Source: Phaeobacter inhibens DSM 16374 (GTDB lineage: Bacteria > Pseudomonadota > Alphaproteobacteria > Rhodobacterales > Rhodobacteraceae). From it: a DNA stretch of 64,000 nt. Both the position numbers and the translations under genes were made by a program. Positions 45,623 to 55,346 of the stretch are shown piece after piece. Numbering within the stretch: the first letter of the stretch is position 1; each line of letters starts with the position of its first letter. The stretch covers positions 62,001 to 126,000 of the forward strand of contig NZ_KI421498.1 in NCBI RefSeq assembly GCF_000473105.1, in the 5' to 3' direction. The notes under the pieces were generated by a model. That model had not been told where the DNA came from, did not search any database, and was given only the letters and a program-made list of their open reading frames with translations.

Positions 45623-45960
45623 GAGGCCCAGCACTGCCCGTTGACGCCGCCAAAAGCAAGCCACCAGAGGGGCCCGCCGCGATTGAGCGGACTGCCGTAT
45701 CTGACGATTGCAACGGTTCCCACCTTCGAATTGACCAACCATTCCGACAAACGGTCTTTTCTTTTCCTAAAACCTCCGTTATGGACGCGGACATGATCAC
45801 CGCTGCACATATCACTTTGCTGCGACGCCGACGCCACAACGCGTAATCCGGCTCCGATCACCCGTGCCCTGTTGCGGCACCTCCAACTTCTCCAATATCG
45901 TTGACCCTGCGGCCCGGCTGCGTCACTGCTTGGCCCAACATGTCCAAAAGGAAGATCCCG
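45623..45960. other. Intergenic region, promoter of argD
   Basis: About 340 bases between the divergent DMT transporter and argD. No gene recognised. A TTGACC at 45901 with a weak downstream box could be part of an argD promoter, but the match is poor. Confidence 0.35.
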
Positions 45961-47145
45961 ATGATCCCGTCCGTTCTGCCCACTTATAATCGTGCGCCCC
46001 TCAGCTTCGTGAAGGGCGAAGGCGCCTGGCTGATCGAGGCGGATGGACGACGCTTTCTGGACCTGGCGGCGGGCATTGCGGTGAACGCATTGGGTCATGC
46101 CCATCCGGCTCTGGTGAAGGCGCTGACGGATCAGGCTGAAACCCTCTGGCATGTCTCCAACCTCTATCACATCCCGCAGCAGCAGGCGCTGGCGGACCGG
46201 CTGGTGGAGCACAGCTTTGCCGATACGGTGTTTTTCACCAACTCCGGCACTGAATCCTGTGAACTGGCGGTGAAGATGGCGCGGAAGTATTTCCACGACA
46301 AGGGCCAGCCCGAGCGGGTGGAGATCCTCACCTTCTCCGGCTCATTCCATGGTCGCTCCTCGGCCGGGATCTCCGCTGCCGGCTCTGAAAAAATGACCGC
46401 TGGCTTTGGACCGATGCTGCCGGGGTTCAAACATCTGATGTTCGGCGATCTGGACGGTGTGACCGATGCCATCACCGACCAGACTGCCGCCATCCTGATT
46501 GAGCCGGTGCAGGGCGAGGGCGGCATCCGCCCGGTGCCCGATGCAGAACTGAAGGCGCTGCGCCAGATCTGTGATGAGCATGGCCTGTTGCTGATCCTTG
46601 ATGAGGTGCAATGCGGGGTGGGCCGGACCGGCAAGCTGTTTGCTCATGAATGGGCAGGCATCACGCCGGACATCATGATGGTGGCAAAGGGCATTGGCGG
46701 CGGCTTTCCTCTGGGGGCAGTGCTTGCCACCGAAGAGGCCGCCTCTGGCATGACCGCCGGCACCCATGGCTCCACCTATGGCGGCAACCCTCTGGGCTGT
46801 GCGGTGGGCTGCGCGGTGATGGATCATGTCACCGACCCGGAGTTCCTTGCGGAGGTGAGCCGCAAGGCCGGTCTCCTGCGCCAGAAACTCGAAGGGCTGG
46901 TGGCCGCTCATCCGCAGGTCTTTGAGGCGGTGCGCGGATCTGGCCTGATGCTGGGCCTCAAATGTGTCGCCGCAAATACCGATGTGGTCGCCGCAGGCTA
47001 TGAGGCCGAGGTGGTGACGGTCCCCGCCGCCGACAATGTGGTCCGCCTGCTGCCGCCGCTGACCCTTACCGATGAGGATATCGCCGAGGCCTTCGCCCGG
47101 CTCGACCAGGCCGCGACATTGGTGGAGGCCAAAGCAGACGCCTGA
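45961..47145 (+). CDS. argD: Acetylornithine aminotransferase
   Basis: 394-residue class III aminotransferase that converts N-acetylglutamate semialdehyde to N-acetylornithine in arginine synthesis. PLP lysine is Lys243 in MVAKGIGGGFPLGA, with LILDEVQCGVGRTG and TNSGTESCELAVKMAR as further marks. ATG 45961 starts right before MIPSVLPTYNRAPLSF, the usual beginning. It is followed by argF after 110 bases, giving an argD-argF unit. Succinyldiaminopimelate aminotransferase activity is also possible, as in E. coli. Confidence 0.95.
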   Translation: MIPSVLPTYNRAPLSFVKGEGAWLIEADGRRFLDLAAGIAVNALGHAHPALVKALTDQAETLWHVSNLYHIPQQQALADRLVEHSFADTVFFTNSGTESCELAVKMARKYFHDKGQPERVEILTFSGSFHGRSSAGISAAGSEKMTAGFGPMLPGFKHLMFGDLDGVTDAITDQTAAILIEPVQGEGGIRPVPDAELKALRQICDEHGLLLILDEVQCGVGRTGKLFAHEWAGITPDIMMVAKGIGGGFPLGAVLATEEAASGMTAGTHGSTYGGNPLGCAVGCAVMDHVTDPEFLAEVSRKAGLLRQKLEGLVAAHPQVFEAVRGSGLMLGLKCVAANTDVVAAGYEAEVVTVPAADNVVRLLPPLTLTDEDIAEAFARLDQAATLVEAKADA

Positions 47146-47154
47146 GGCGTCATC

Positions 47155-47205
47155 TTTCCTGAAATACTCCGGGGGTGCGGGGGCTGGCCCCCGCGCGCGC
47201 CCTTG
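47155..47205. repeat. GC-rich extragenic hairpin element between argD and argF
   Basis: The segment starts CCTGAAATACTCCGGGGG and continues into a GCGGGGGC/GCCCCCGC inverted repeat. It lies ten bases after the argD stop. I recall similar CTGAAATACTCCGGGGG-type elements between genes of other Rhodobacteraceae, but copy number cannot be checked here. It may act as a weak terminator or a transcript-stability element within the argD-argF unit. Confidence 0.5.
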
Positions 47206-47255
47206 ACGGCAACAGCCTCCGGCAAGACACAAGCACAACGAAAGCGACGTTCGAT

Positions 47256-48182
47256 ATGAACCATTTCCTCGATATCCATAAAACCGATGCCACCGACCTG
47301 CGGGCGATCATTGATCAGGCCAGCGCCACCAAACAGGCCCGTCTCGGTCGCCCCAAGGCCGCGCCGGATGATGAGCTGCCGCTGAAAGACCGCATGGTGG
47401 CACTGATCTTTGAAAAACCCTCCACCCGGACCCGTGTGTCCTTTGACGTCGGCGTGCGCCAGATGGGCGGGCAGACCATGGTGCTCTCGGGCAATGACAT
47501 GCAGCTGGGGCATGGTGAGACCATCGCCGACACTGCCCGCGTGCTCAGCCGCTATGTCGACATGATCATGATCCGGACCTTTGATGAAACCGTGCTGACT
47601 GAGATGGCCGAATATGCCTCTGTGCCGGTGATCAACGGCCTGACCGATCGCACCCATCCCTGTCAGATCATGGCCGATGTCCTCACCTATGAGGAACATC
47701 GCGGCCCCATCAAGGGCAAGAAAGTCGTCTGGTGCGGGGATGGTAACAATGTCTGCGCCTCTTTTCTGCATGCCGCCGCGCAGTTTGGCTTTGATCTCAC
47801 CTTCACCGGCCCGGCGCAGCTCGATCCGGAGCCTGAGTTCATCGGCCTTGCGCGCAACGCAGGTTCGCAGGTGATCATTGAGCGCGACGCGGCAAAAGCG
47901 GTTGAGGGCGCTGATCTGGTGGTGGCCGATACCTGGGTCTCGATGCACGACAGCCAATCCTCAAAGGAGCGCCGCCACAATATGCTGCGTGGCTATCAGG
48001 TGAATGACGCGCTGATGGCTCACGCCAAACCCGACGCGCTGTTCATGCACTGCCTGCCCGCTCACCGCGAGGAAGAGGTGACCTCAGCCGTGATGGACGG
48101 CCCGCAGTCCGTGATCTTTGATGAGGCGGAAAACCGTCTGCACGCGCAAAAAGCGATCATGCGCTACTGCCTCGGCGCCTGA
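47256..48182 (+). CDS. argF: Ornithine carbamoyltransferase
   Basis: 308-residue transcarbamylase making citrulline from ornithine and carbamoyl phosphate. Carbamoyl-phosphate motif [23 protein letters not shown], ornithine-binding DTWVSMHD and the catalytic FMHCLPAHR are all intact. ATG 47256 begins [11 protein letters not shown], the usual start. It uses carbamoyl phosphate made by CarAB (carB lies at 11895). Probably expressed with argD. Confidence 0.96.
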   Translation: MNHFLDIHKTDATDLRAIIDQASATKQARLGRPKAAPDDELPLKDRMVALIFEKPSTRTRVSFDVGVRQMGGQTMVLSGNDMQLGHGETIADTARVLSRYVDMIMIRTFDETVLTEMAEYASVPVINGLTDRTHPCQIMADVLTYEEHRGPIKGKKVVWCGDGNNVCASFLHAAAQFGFDLTFTGPAQLDPEPEFIGLARNAGSQVIIERDAAKAVEGADLVVADTWVSMHDSQSSKERRHNMLRGYQVNDALMAHAKPDALFMHCLPAHREEEVTSAVMDGPQSVIFDEAENRLHAQKAIMRYCLGA

Positions 48183-48213
48183 ACCACTCTCCTCAGCCCG
48201 CGAATAGGCCAAC

Positions 48214-48252
48214 AAAAAACCGCCGCATCCGGTCAGGATGCGGCGGTTTTTT
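48214..48252. terminator. Strong bidirectional terminator
   Basis: 17-bp perfect inverted repeat AAAAAACCGCCGCATCC (48214-48230) and GGATGCGGCGGTTTTTT (48236-48252), 5-base loop. It sits between convergent argF and the phosphate transporter gene. Confidence 0.95.
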
Positions 48253-48273
48253 TATTTTAGGCCGGGGCCGGGA

Positions 48274-49755
48274 TCACATGGTGATCGCGGTCAACGCCAG
48301 GAAGACACAGCCCGACAGCAAGGCGGCGGCGGGCACGGTGATTACCCAGGCGGCAGCAATTGTCATGAAATGGCTGCGGCGCACCAGCTTGCGACGACGG
48401 CGCTCTTCCGGGGCAATCCGCTTGGTTTCAGGCCGCGTGGCGGAGCTGCGCTTCAGGCGGCGCTCCATATGCCATTCGCGGAAGAAGCCCACACCAAACA
48501 CAGCCCCGACCGCAATATGGGTGGAGGACACCGGCAGACCCAGCCAGCTTGCCACAATCACGGTGATCGCGGCGGACAGCGACACACAATAGGCGCGCAT
48601 CGGGTTCAGTTTGGTGATCTGGCTGCCAACCATGCGGATCAGCTTGGGACCGAACAGGAACAGGCCAAATGAGATGCCAAAGGCCCCGATCACCATGACC
48701 CAGGTCGGGATCGCCACCTTGGAGGCGATATCGCCAAACTCGGTGGTATGCACAATCGCTGCCAGCGGACCCACCGCATTGGCCACATCATTGGCGCCAT
48801 GAGCAAACGACAGAAGCGCGGCAGAAATTACCAGTGGGATCGAGAACAGCACTTTCAGCGATTTGTTGCGGTTCTCCATACCCTCGGATTGACGCTTGAT
48901 CAGCGGCGCGGTCACCACATAGGATAGCCCGCCAACCGCGGCACCGATCAGCAGCGCAATTTCCAGATCAATCTTGATGATCCGCTTCAGGCCCTTTAGC
49001 GCCAGATAAGAGGCAAACGCCCCTGCCATGATGCCGACCAGCACCGGCACCCAGCGGCGCGCGGCGGCGATCTTGTCATCCTGATAGATGATTTTAGCCT
49101 TGATAAAGGCGAGGAACCCGGCCGCAATCAGCCCGCCCAATACGGGGGAGATGACCCAGCTGGCAGCGATTTTGCTCATCGTGGGCCAGTTCACAGCACC
49201 AAACCCGGCAGCGGCAATGCCTGCCCCCATGACACCGCCCACAACCGAATGTGTGGTTGAGACAGGCGCGCCGATCCATGTCGCGAGGTTCACCCACAGC
49301 GCCGAAGAAATCAGCGCCGCCATCATCGCCCAGATGAACACTTCGGAGCTGGCAACGCCCGCCGGATCAATGATGCCCTTGGAGATGGTAGAGACCACAT
49401 CGCCGCCCGCCAGCAGCGCACCGGCACTTTCGGCCAAGGCAGCAATCACGATGGCCCCGCCCATGGTCAGCGCATTGGCACCCACCGCAGGACCCATATT
49501 GTTGGCCACGTCATTGGCGCCGATGTTCAGCGCCATATATGCGCCAAATGCCGCCGCGGCGATCACCACGAAGTTTGACGGCGCCGAGCCGAGGAACACC
49601 GCTGCACCGACACCGGCGAGGGCAATGAAGACCAGCGCGATGCCGGGGGCAACCAGCGGACGCGACACATAGGATGTCGCCAGTTCAAGTTGAGAAATCC
49701 GGTTAAGATCCCGGTCCAGTGTCTTCCACTGCGGTCGCTGTGGTGCGTCGCTCAT
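48274..49755 (-). CDS. Inorganic phosphate transporter, Pit family
   Basis: 493-residue Pit-type proton- or sodium-coupled phosphate carrier of the inner membrane. Two homologous GANDVAN signatures occur (ALNIGANDVANNMGP in the N-terminal half and SFAHGANDVANAVGP in the second), with ~10-12 TM helices between. Sequence is longer than many PitA by an N-terminal cytosolic stretch of about 40 residues and a basic insertion before the last helix. No PhoU-like regulator lies beside it. Low-affinity constitutive phosphate uptake is the likely role. Confidence 0.92.
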   Translation of the reverse strand: MSDAPQRPQWKTLDRDLNRISQLELATSYVSRPLVAPGIALVFIALAGVGAAVFLGSAPSNFVVIAAAAFGAYMALNIGANDVANNMGPAVGANALTMGGAIVIAALAESAGALLAGGDVVSTISKGIIDPAGVASSEVFIWAMMAALISSALWVNLATWIGAPVSTTHSVVGGVMGAGIAAAGFGAVNWPTMSKIAASWVISPVLGGLIAAGFLAFIKAKIIYQDDKIAAARRWVPVLVGIMAGAFASYLALKGLKRIIKIDLEIALLIGAAVGGLSYVVTAPLIKRQSEGMENRNKSLKVLFSIPLVISAALLSFAHGANDVANAVGPLAAIVHTTEFGDIASKVAIPTWVMVIGAFGISFGLFLFGPKLIRMVGSQITKLNPMRAYCVSLSAAITVIVASWLGLPVSSTHIAVGAVFGVGFFREWHMERRLKRSSATRPETKRIAPEERRRRKLVRRSHFMTIAAAWVITVPAAALLSGCVFLALTAITM

Positions 49756-49845
49756 TGTATCGATCCCGATTCAAAAGTTGCGCACGCGCCTAGCGCCCCC
49801 ATTGCAGTCATGCAAGGGGTTTGTCATATTTCCATCATGGAGTTG

Positions 49846-50304
49846 TTACAATTGACGCAGAAGATCGCTCAATTCAGGTTCCGCCACCAGTTCCGCCGCG
49901 GCCTTTGGAGACATCCATTCACGCGTCCGCTCGGACTGTTCGGGGTAGTCATCGGATAGCTCAGACACCTCGGCAACATAGACCAGCGTATGGACAACTT
50001 CCTTGGTGCCGTTGTCCTGCAATTTCATGTATTCATAGGTGCCGATCGGTTCGCCCTCAATCCGGGCGTCGCGCACGCCGGCCTCTTCCCAGGCTTCCTG
50101 CAGGGCCGACTGCGGGCCATTCATGCCCTTGATGGGCCAGCCCTTTGGCACGATCCAGCGACCGGTGCCGCGGCTGGTGATCATCAGAACCTCTTTGCCC
50201 TTATCGCCATTGCGATAGCACATTACGGCGACTTGCAGCCGTTTGGGACGAAAGAACATTGGCCGGAGATACTCCTCCCAGGCACTGGACATGATATGTT
50301 TCAT
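49846..50304 (-). CDS. Nudix hydrolase family protein
   Basis: 152-residue Nudix-fold protein, DIPP-like in overall arrangement. The box region reads GWPIKGMNGPQSALQEAWEEAG: it keeps the catalytic EEAG but the first Glu of the consensus is Met and Arg is Gln. Flanking features are GRWIVPKGWPI and GTYEYMKLQDNG. It could hydrolyse diadenosine or inositol polyphosphates, but with a changed box the activity needs proof. ATG 50304 is preceded by AGGAAG about nine bases upstream. Confidence 0.85.
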   Translation of the reverse strand: MKHIMSSAWEEYLRPMFFRPKRLQVAVMCYRNGDKGKEVLMITSRGTGRWIVPKGWPIKGMNGPQSALQEAWEEAGVRDARIEGEPIGTYEYMKLQDNGTKEVVHTLVYVAEVSELSDDYPEQSERTREWMSPKAAAELVAEPELSDLLRQL

Positions 50305-50485
50305 TGCTGCTCAGCTTCCTAGCGCCGATCATGAATGCCGGGCGCATTTTTGCTTTGGTGTAATTTTGGCATGTCATGGCAGGAATACAAGAGGGGGCAG
50401 CGAGTGTAGATGGCCGGATATGGCCGTTTTTGCGCAAAAATCCGTGATTTTGCGGGGAAATTATGCGGTTTGGCGTCGTTCTGGA

Positions 50486-52990
50486 CTATTTGCGTGGTTT
50501 CGCCCGCAAGGTGGGATCCGCCTGGGTGGGGTCTTCGGGCCAGGGGTGTTTGGGGTATTGCGCCCGCATATCCTTGCGTACATCCGCATATGACCCGGAC
50601 CAGAAACCGGGCAGATCGCGGGTGATCTGGATCGGTCGCTGCGCCGGCGACAGCAGGGAGACCTTCAGCGCCACGCCACCCACGGTCGGATGGCGGGTGA
50701 CCCCAAACATCTCCTGCAGCCTGACGGAAATCTCAGGCACTTCCTCTGCGTAATCAATCGGCACCTTGCGCCCTAGTGGCGTGGTGAAATGTGGCGGCGC
50801 CATCTGGTCCAGCCGCTGCGTCTGCTCCCAGCTGAGCGCCGTGCGCAGCGCGGGCAGCAGGTCAAAGCGTTTCCAATCCTCGGCGCTGCGCACCCCGTCC
50901 AGCATCGGCAGCAGCCAATCTTCCAGTGTCGCCAGCAAAGCTTCTTCGCTGAAATCCGGCAGATCCTCACCATCCGCCTGCAACAATCGTACCCGCGCCA
51001 CAAACCGCGCAGCGGCGCCGCTGAGGCGCAGCCCCAGTTCGCGCACCCCCTCCAGCATTGCTGTTGCGATGGCGTCCGCCGGAACATCCTTCCAGATGTG
51101 ATCCTCCAGCACGATGGCGCCCAGACACTGCTGGCGACGCGCCACAACCCGGCGGTCACGTTTGGACCAGACACAGGTCAGCTGTGGTTTGATCTGATCG
51201 GCAAATGCGCTGCGCAGCTCCGACAGGGTGATCGGCGCGGCCAGCCGCAGCCGCGCCTCACGCGGGTTGCCATCACTGTCGAGCCCCACCAGAAACGGCG
51301 TCGCCGCCAGACTGTCCTCCGGCGGCAGCACCGCGCCCTTGCCACCGGACAGCACATAGCGCGGCGCATCGCCCTTGCGGCGCTGGCCGATCCGGTCGGG
51401 GTAGGCGGCGGCGGCCATCACGGCAGCACTTGCCGAAGCGGAGGATGCACCACTGCGCGCTTGCCGGGTCAGCCGCTTGGCCTCTCCCTTGATGCGTTCC
51501 AGCGTGGGGATGTTCAGCTGATAGCTCCGGCGGCGCTGAAACGCCTTTGCGTCCCTCAGGGCCTCCAGCCGCAGCGCCAGATCTACCGGCGCGCCGCGCA
51601 ACGGATCGCGTTCCGCCAGCAGCGCCGCCAGCGGTGCCGCATCAGCACCGAAGCGCGCCAGCATATGCCCCAGACGCGGGTGCAGGGGCAATTTGGCCAG
51701 CACCTTGCCATGGGAGGTGATCCGCCCCTCGCCATCCAGTGCGCCCAGCATCCGCAGCAGCGCCTGCGCTTCCTTGAGGGCGCCCTCTGGCGGTGGCGTC
51801 AGAAACGGCAGATCATCCGGACCCGCCCCCCAAAGCGCCAGCTCCAGCGCCAGTGATGTGAGGTCAGCGGCCTGAATTTCCGGCGGTGGGAAGGCGGCCA
51901 GCGCCCCGTCTTCACCCTTGGTCCACAGCCGGTAGCCGACCCCCGCTGCCATCCGGCCGGCACGGCCCTGTCGCTGGGTGGCCTCGGCGCGGGTCACACG
52001 TTCGGTGACCAGCCGCGACATGCCGGAACCGGGGTCGAACCGGCTGCGCCTTGCCAGCCCCATATCCACCACCACGCGAATGTCCTGAATGGTGAGCGAG
52101 GTTTCCGCAATGGAGGTCGCCAGCACGATTTTGCGCGCCACAGGGTCCGGCTGGATCGCCGCGCGCTGCTCAGCAAAGGGCAGGGCACCAAACAGTGGGC
52201 GGACCACGCAATCCCCCGGCAACCGGCCAGCCAGTGCGGCGGCCGCCTTGCGGATTTCGCCCTCGCCGGGGAGGAACACCAGAATGCCGCCGCCCTTGGC
52301 CTCGGACCCGCCTCTGCCGCCCGATCCTGCGGGGCGGCTTTCGGCTTCGGCGCGCAGCACCAGATCGACCAGCGCATCCAGCCGCCTTGGGCCGCGCCCG
52401 CTTCGGCTGTCGGCGGGCAGGGGAGTGTCCAGCCAGCGGGTCTCAACCGGGTAGCTGCGCCCCTCGGAGGTTACCAGTGGCGCCTCCATCAATTCGGCGA
52501 CTGGGGCGGCGTCCAACGTGGCGGACATGGCCAGCAGGATCAGATCGTCGCGCAAGGCGCCGGCCACCTCCAGACAGAGCGCCAGACCAAAATCGGCACT
52601 AAGAGACCGTTCGTGGAATTCATCAAAAATCACTGCGCCAACGCCGGGCAGGTCGGGGTCCGATTGCAGTATCCGCGTCAGGATACCTTCGGTGACAACC
52701 TCGATCCGCGTCTCGGCGCTGACCTTCGCCTCACCCCTGATCCGGTAGCCCACGGTCTGCCCGACCGGCTCGCCCAATGTGTCGGCCATGCGTTCGGCAG
52801 CGGCGCGCGCGGCCAGTCGGCGCGGCTCCAGCATGAGGATACGGCCTGCACACAGCCCGGCCTCCAGCATCGCCAAAGGCACCCGCGTGGTCTTGCCTGC
52901 CCCCGGCGGGGCCTGCAACACGGCGCGTTTCTGGCGTTGCAGAGCAGCAATCAATTCGGGCAGGGCGTCATCAATGGGCAATCTGGTCAT
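50486..52990 (-). CDS. hrpB: ATP-dependent helicase HrpB
   Basis: 834-residue DEAH-box-type RNA helicase. The N-terminal RecA domain has Walker A (APPGAGKTTRVPLAML) and DEFH (AVIFDEFHERSL) plus SAT motif (LAMSATLD). The second domain has TSIAETSLTIQDI and the QRQGRAGR motif. A C-terminal HrpB domain ends at WPEDPTQADPTLRAKPR. HrpB proteins are common in bacteria; their RNA substrates are largely unknown. Length is usual. Divergent from meaB with ~140 bases between. Confidence 0.95.
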   Translation of the reverse strand: MTRLPIDDALPELIAALQRQKRAVLQAPPGAGKTTRVPLAMLEAGLCAGRILMLEPRRLAARAAAERMADTLGEPVGQTVGYRIRGEAKVSAETRIEVVTEGILTRILQSDPDLPGVGAVIFDEFHERSLSADFGLALCLEVAGALRDDLILLAMSATLDAAPVAELMEAPLVTSEGRSYPVETRWLDTPLPADSRSGRGPRRLDALVDLVLRAEAESRPAGSGGRGGSEAKGGGILVFLPGEGEIRKAAAALAGRLPGDCVVRPLFGALPFAEQRAAIQPDPVARKIVLATSIAETSLTIQDIRVVVDMGLARRSRFDPGSGMSRLVTERVTRAEATQRQGRAGRMAAGVGYRLWTKGEDGALAAFPPPEIQAADLTSLALELALWGAGPDDLPFLTPPPEGALKEAQALLRMLGALDGEGRITSHGKVLAKLPLHPRLGHMLARFGADAAPLAALLAERDPLRGAPVDLALRLEALRDAKAFQRRRSYQLNIPTLERIKGEAKRLTRQARSGASSASASAAVMAAAAYPDRIGQRRKGDAPRYVLSGGKGAVLPPEDSLAATPFLVGLDSDGNPREARLRLAAPITLSELRSAFADQIKPQLTCVWSKRDRRVVARRQQCLGAIVLEDHIWKDVPADAIATAMLEGVRELGLRLSGAAARFVARVRLLQADGEDLPDFSEEALLATLEDWLLPMLDGVRSAEDWKRFDLLPALRTALSWEQTQRLDQMAPPHFTTPLGRKVPIDYAEEVPEISVRLQEMFGVTRHPTVGGVALKVSLLSPAQRPIQITRDLPGFWSGSYADVRKDMRAQYPKHPWPEDPTQADPTLRAKPRK

Positions 52991-53132
52991 GCCGCCTTAT
53001 CGCCAATGGCGCGGGTCTGGTCCAGCGCCGACCGCATCAGCTTTGTCCTCCTGCGACGGATGCTCTCTGGACAAGCGCCGCCCGGCTGCGCCATCAATGC
53101 GCGACAGGCAGATGGGAGCGGGAGAGGCCGAT

Positions 53133-54155
53133 ATGTCAGCAGCAGACAAACCCACAGGTGCCGCGCGGGGTGCCGTGCCGGATATTGACGATCTGGCCAC
53201 CCGCATCCTGAATGGCGAACGCCGGGCGCTTGCCCGCGCCATCACCCTGGTCGAAAGCGGGCGCGCCGATCACCGCGCGGCCACCACCCGCCTGTTGGAC
53301 TTGCTGGCCCGCGAGAACCGCCAATCGCTGCGCATCGGCCTGTCCGGCACGCCGGGGGTGGGGAAATCCACCTTTATAGAAAGCTTCGGCATGATGCTGA
53401 TCGCGGCGGGTTTGCGTGTTGCGGTGCTGGCGGTGGATCCCAGTTCGACGCGCTCTGGCGGGTCGATTCTGGGCGATAAGACCCGGATGGAACACCTCAG
53501 CCGCGAAAAAAACGCCTTTATCCGCCCCTCGCCAAGCCAGACCCATCTGGGCGGCGTTGGGCGACGCTCGCGCGAGGCGGTGGCGCTGTGCGAGGCAGCG
53601 GGATTCGATGTGGTGCTGATCGAAACTGTGGGCGTCGGCCAGTCCGAAACCGTGGTCTCGGAAATGTCCGATCTGTTTCTCTTGCTGCTGGCCCCGGCGG
53701 GGGGCGATGAATTGCAGGGTGTCAAACGCGGCATCATGGAGATGGCCGACATCATTCTGGTGAACAAGGCCGATGGCGATCTGAAGCCCGCCGCAACCCG
53801 CACCTGCGCCGATTATGCCGGGGCCCTGCGGCTGCTGCGCAAACGCCCGCAGGACCCCGATGGCTACCCCAAGGCGCTGATGGTCTCTGCCGCCACCCGT
53901 GACGGGTTGGAAACCGCCTGGGACGACATGCAGACGCTGGCCGACTGGCGGCGTGAAAACGGCCACTGGCAGCGGCGGCGCGGCGAACAGGCCCGCTACT
54001 GGTTTGGCGAAGACGTGCGTCAGGCGCTGCTGGCCCGGCTGGAGACGCCCTGGGCGCAAAGCCGCATGGCCGATCTGTCCGAAGACGTCGCCGCAGGCCG
54101 CCTGACCCCAGCCGCTGCGGCAAAGGACATGTTGGCGGGGCTGGGGGTAGGCTGA
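53133..54155 (+). CDS. meaB: Methylmalonyl-CoA mutase-associated GTPase MeaB
   Basis: 340-residue G3E-family P-loop GTPase that loads and repairs adenosylcobalamin in methylmalonyl-CoA mutase. It has G1 GTPGVGKST (residues 72-80), the ETVGVGQSE switch segment, NKADGD (G4) and a conserved C-terminal dimerisation domain ending RLTPAAAAKDMLAGL. ATG 53133 has GGAGAGG upstream and is where the family N-terminus begins; the frame extends leftward without similarity. It fits with the mce gene at 23217 in propionyl-CoA and ethylmalonyl-CoA metabolism. Confidence 0.95.
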   Translation: MSAADKPTGAARGAVPDIDDLATRILNGERRALARAITLVESGRADHRAATTRLLDLLARENRQSLRIGLSGTPGVGKSTFIESFGMMLIAAGLRVAVLAVDPSSTRSGGSILGDKTRMEHLSREKNAFIRPSPSQTHLGGVGRRSREAVALCEAAGFDVVLIETVGVGQSETVVSEMSDLFLLLLAPAGGDELQGVKRGIMEMADIILVNKADGDLKPAATRTCADYAGALRLLRKRPQDPDGYPKALMVSAATRDGLETAWDDMQTLADWRRENGHWQRRRGEQARYWFGEDVRQALLARLETPWAQSRMADLSEDVAAGRLTPAAAAKDMLAGLGVG

Positions 54156-54461
54156 TCGCACGGCACAGGTGGGGCGGATCATCTGGATCGCAGGGCCCCT
54201 TGTAAATAACGCGCCTATCGGCGCTGGATTTCGACCGGCCAACAGGCTAAAAGGGGGCGAACCTTGGATGCGGAAATAGCCCGTTAGGGGGTTGTGCACA
54301 GGTTGTCCCATAAATCCGTTTCATATGGCTTGACCCTGCACGCGATTCCTCCTAAACGCATCCAACCAGTTTTCGGGCGCAGCCAATGGCCGCGCCCCTT
54401 GTAATTTGGTGCTCGATTCGAACAATGATCCACGGGCGCCCCAGATACGAAGGATGAACCT
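54156..54461. other. Intergenic region upstream of rpmB
   Basis: About 305 bases. A good promoter candidate is at 54330-54358. The rest shows no gene or RNA I recognise. Confidence 0.5.
54330..54358 (+). promoter_or_regulatory. Putative sigma70 promoter of rpmB
   Basis: TTGACC (54330-54335), exactly 17-base spacer, TAAACG (54353-54358), about 105 bases upstream of the rpmB start. The -35 is near consensus. Confidence 0.6.
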
Positions 54462-54752
54462 ATGTCGCGCCGTTGCGAATTGACCGGAAAAGGCCCGATG
54501 ACTGGCAACAATGTCAGCCACGCCAACAACAAAACCAAGCGTCGCTTCCTGCCGAACCTGAACGACGTTACGCTGCAGTCCGAGACACTGAACCGTGGCA
54601 TCAAGCTGCGCATCTCCGCTGCTGCTCTGCGCACCGTCGACCACCGTGGTGGTCTGGACGCGTTCCTGGCCAAAGCCAAGGATGACGAGCTGTCCAACAC
54701 CGCGCTGAAGGTGAAGAAAGAGATCGCCAAGGCACAAGCCGCAGAGGCCTGA
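54462..54752 (+). CDS. rpmB: 50S ribosomal protein L28
   Basis: 96-residue ribosomal protein L28. The start [20 protein letters not shown] and the following [12 protein letters not shown] block are diagnostic. The C-terminal extension ([21 protein letters not shown]) is characteristic of alphaproteobacterial L28, longer than E. coli (78). The ATG at 54462 has AAGGATG upstream. A stem-loop terminator follows at 54792. Single-gene transcript. Confidence 0.97.
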   Translation: MSRRCELTGKGPMTGNNVSHANNKTKRRFLPNLNDVTLQSETLNRGIKLRISAAALRTVDHRGGLDAFLAKAKDDELSNTALKVKKEIAKAQAAEA

Positions 54753-54791
54753 TCGCCGACCTCCCCGCCCAAGGGCCGGGACAAAGATTTT

Positions 54792-54828
54792 AAACGCCGT
54801 GCATGAGATCATGCGCGGCGTTTTCTTT
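54792..54828 (+). terminator. Rho-independent terminator after rpmB
   Basis: Outer stem AAACGCC (54792-54798) with GGCGTTT (54117+ offset: 54817-54823) continuing as an imperfect inner stem, followed by TTTCTTTT. Confidence 0.85.
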
Positions 54829-54936
54829 TCGCCGATGCGGCCTTGGGGGCCGGGACCGGCCTGTTGCATGTGCCTTTGCCTGCGTCGCTTTTTCGCCTTG
54901 CGGCGGCGCGGTCACAGGCGCATATCTCATCCCGAC

Positions 54937-55293
54937 ATGACCTTTCTGCGATCATATCTGGCGCTTGCCCTGATCGCGCTGATGGCTCTCACCGGCGTCA
55001 GTGCTCAGGCGGGGATGCGTGATGCGACCGGTCAGATGGTGATATGCACCGGCACTGGCCCGGTGATGGTTTATATCGACAGCGATGGTCAGCCAGTGTC
55101 GCCGCCAATGGACTGCCCTGAGTGTCTGACCTTTGTTGCGGATCTGGGGCTGCCCCTGCCGGTCTTTGGGCACAGCACCCTGCCGCAAAAACTGCCGCGA
55201 GACATAGTGCAGAGCGCTGAGATACGGACTGTGGTGCGGTTGGCGGCCTTTGCCCGTGGGCCGCCGGAACTGGGACGTTCCCGCGCGGTATGA
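54937..55293 (+). CDS. Small exported protein with CPEC motif, copper-associated
   Basis: 118-residue protein with a signal peptide or membrane helix (residues 2-24, TFLRSYLALALIALMALTGV, then SAQA) and a short extracytoplasmic part including MVICTGTGPVMVYID and MDCPECLTF. The cysteine arrangement and the position just before a PCuAC gene resemble the DUF2946-like small proteins often found in copper-uptake loci; this family link is tentative. ATG 54937 is used because the hydrophobic N-terminus starts there. The gap to the next gene is 53 bases, so the two are probably one transcript. Confidence 0.7.
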   Translation: MTFLRSYLALALIALMALTGVSAQAGMRDATGQMVICTGTGPVMVYIDSDGQPVSPPMDCPECLTFVADLGLPLPVFGHSTLPQKLPRDIVQSAEIRTVVRLAAFARGPPELGRSRAV

Positions 55294-55346
55294 CCGCGCT
55301 GTTTCTGACCCAAATTCCAAAGTCTACGTATCAAGGATCAAAGACC

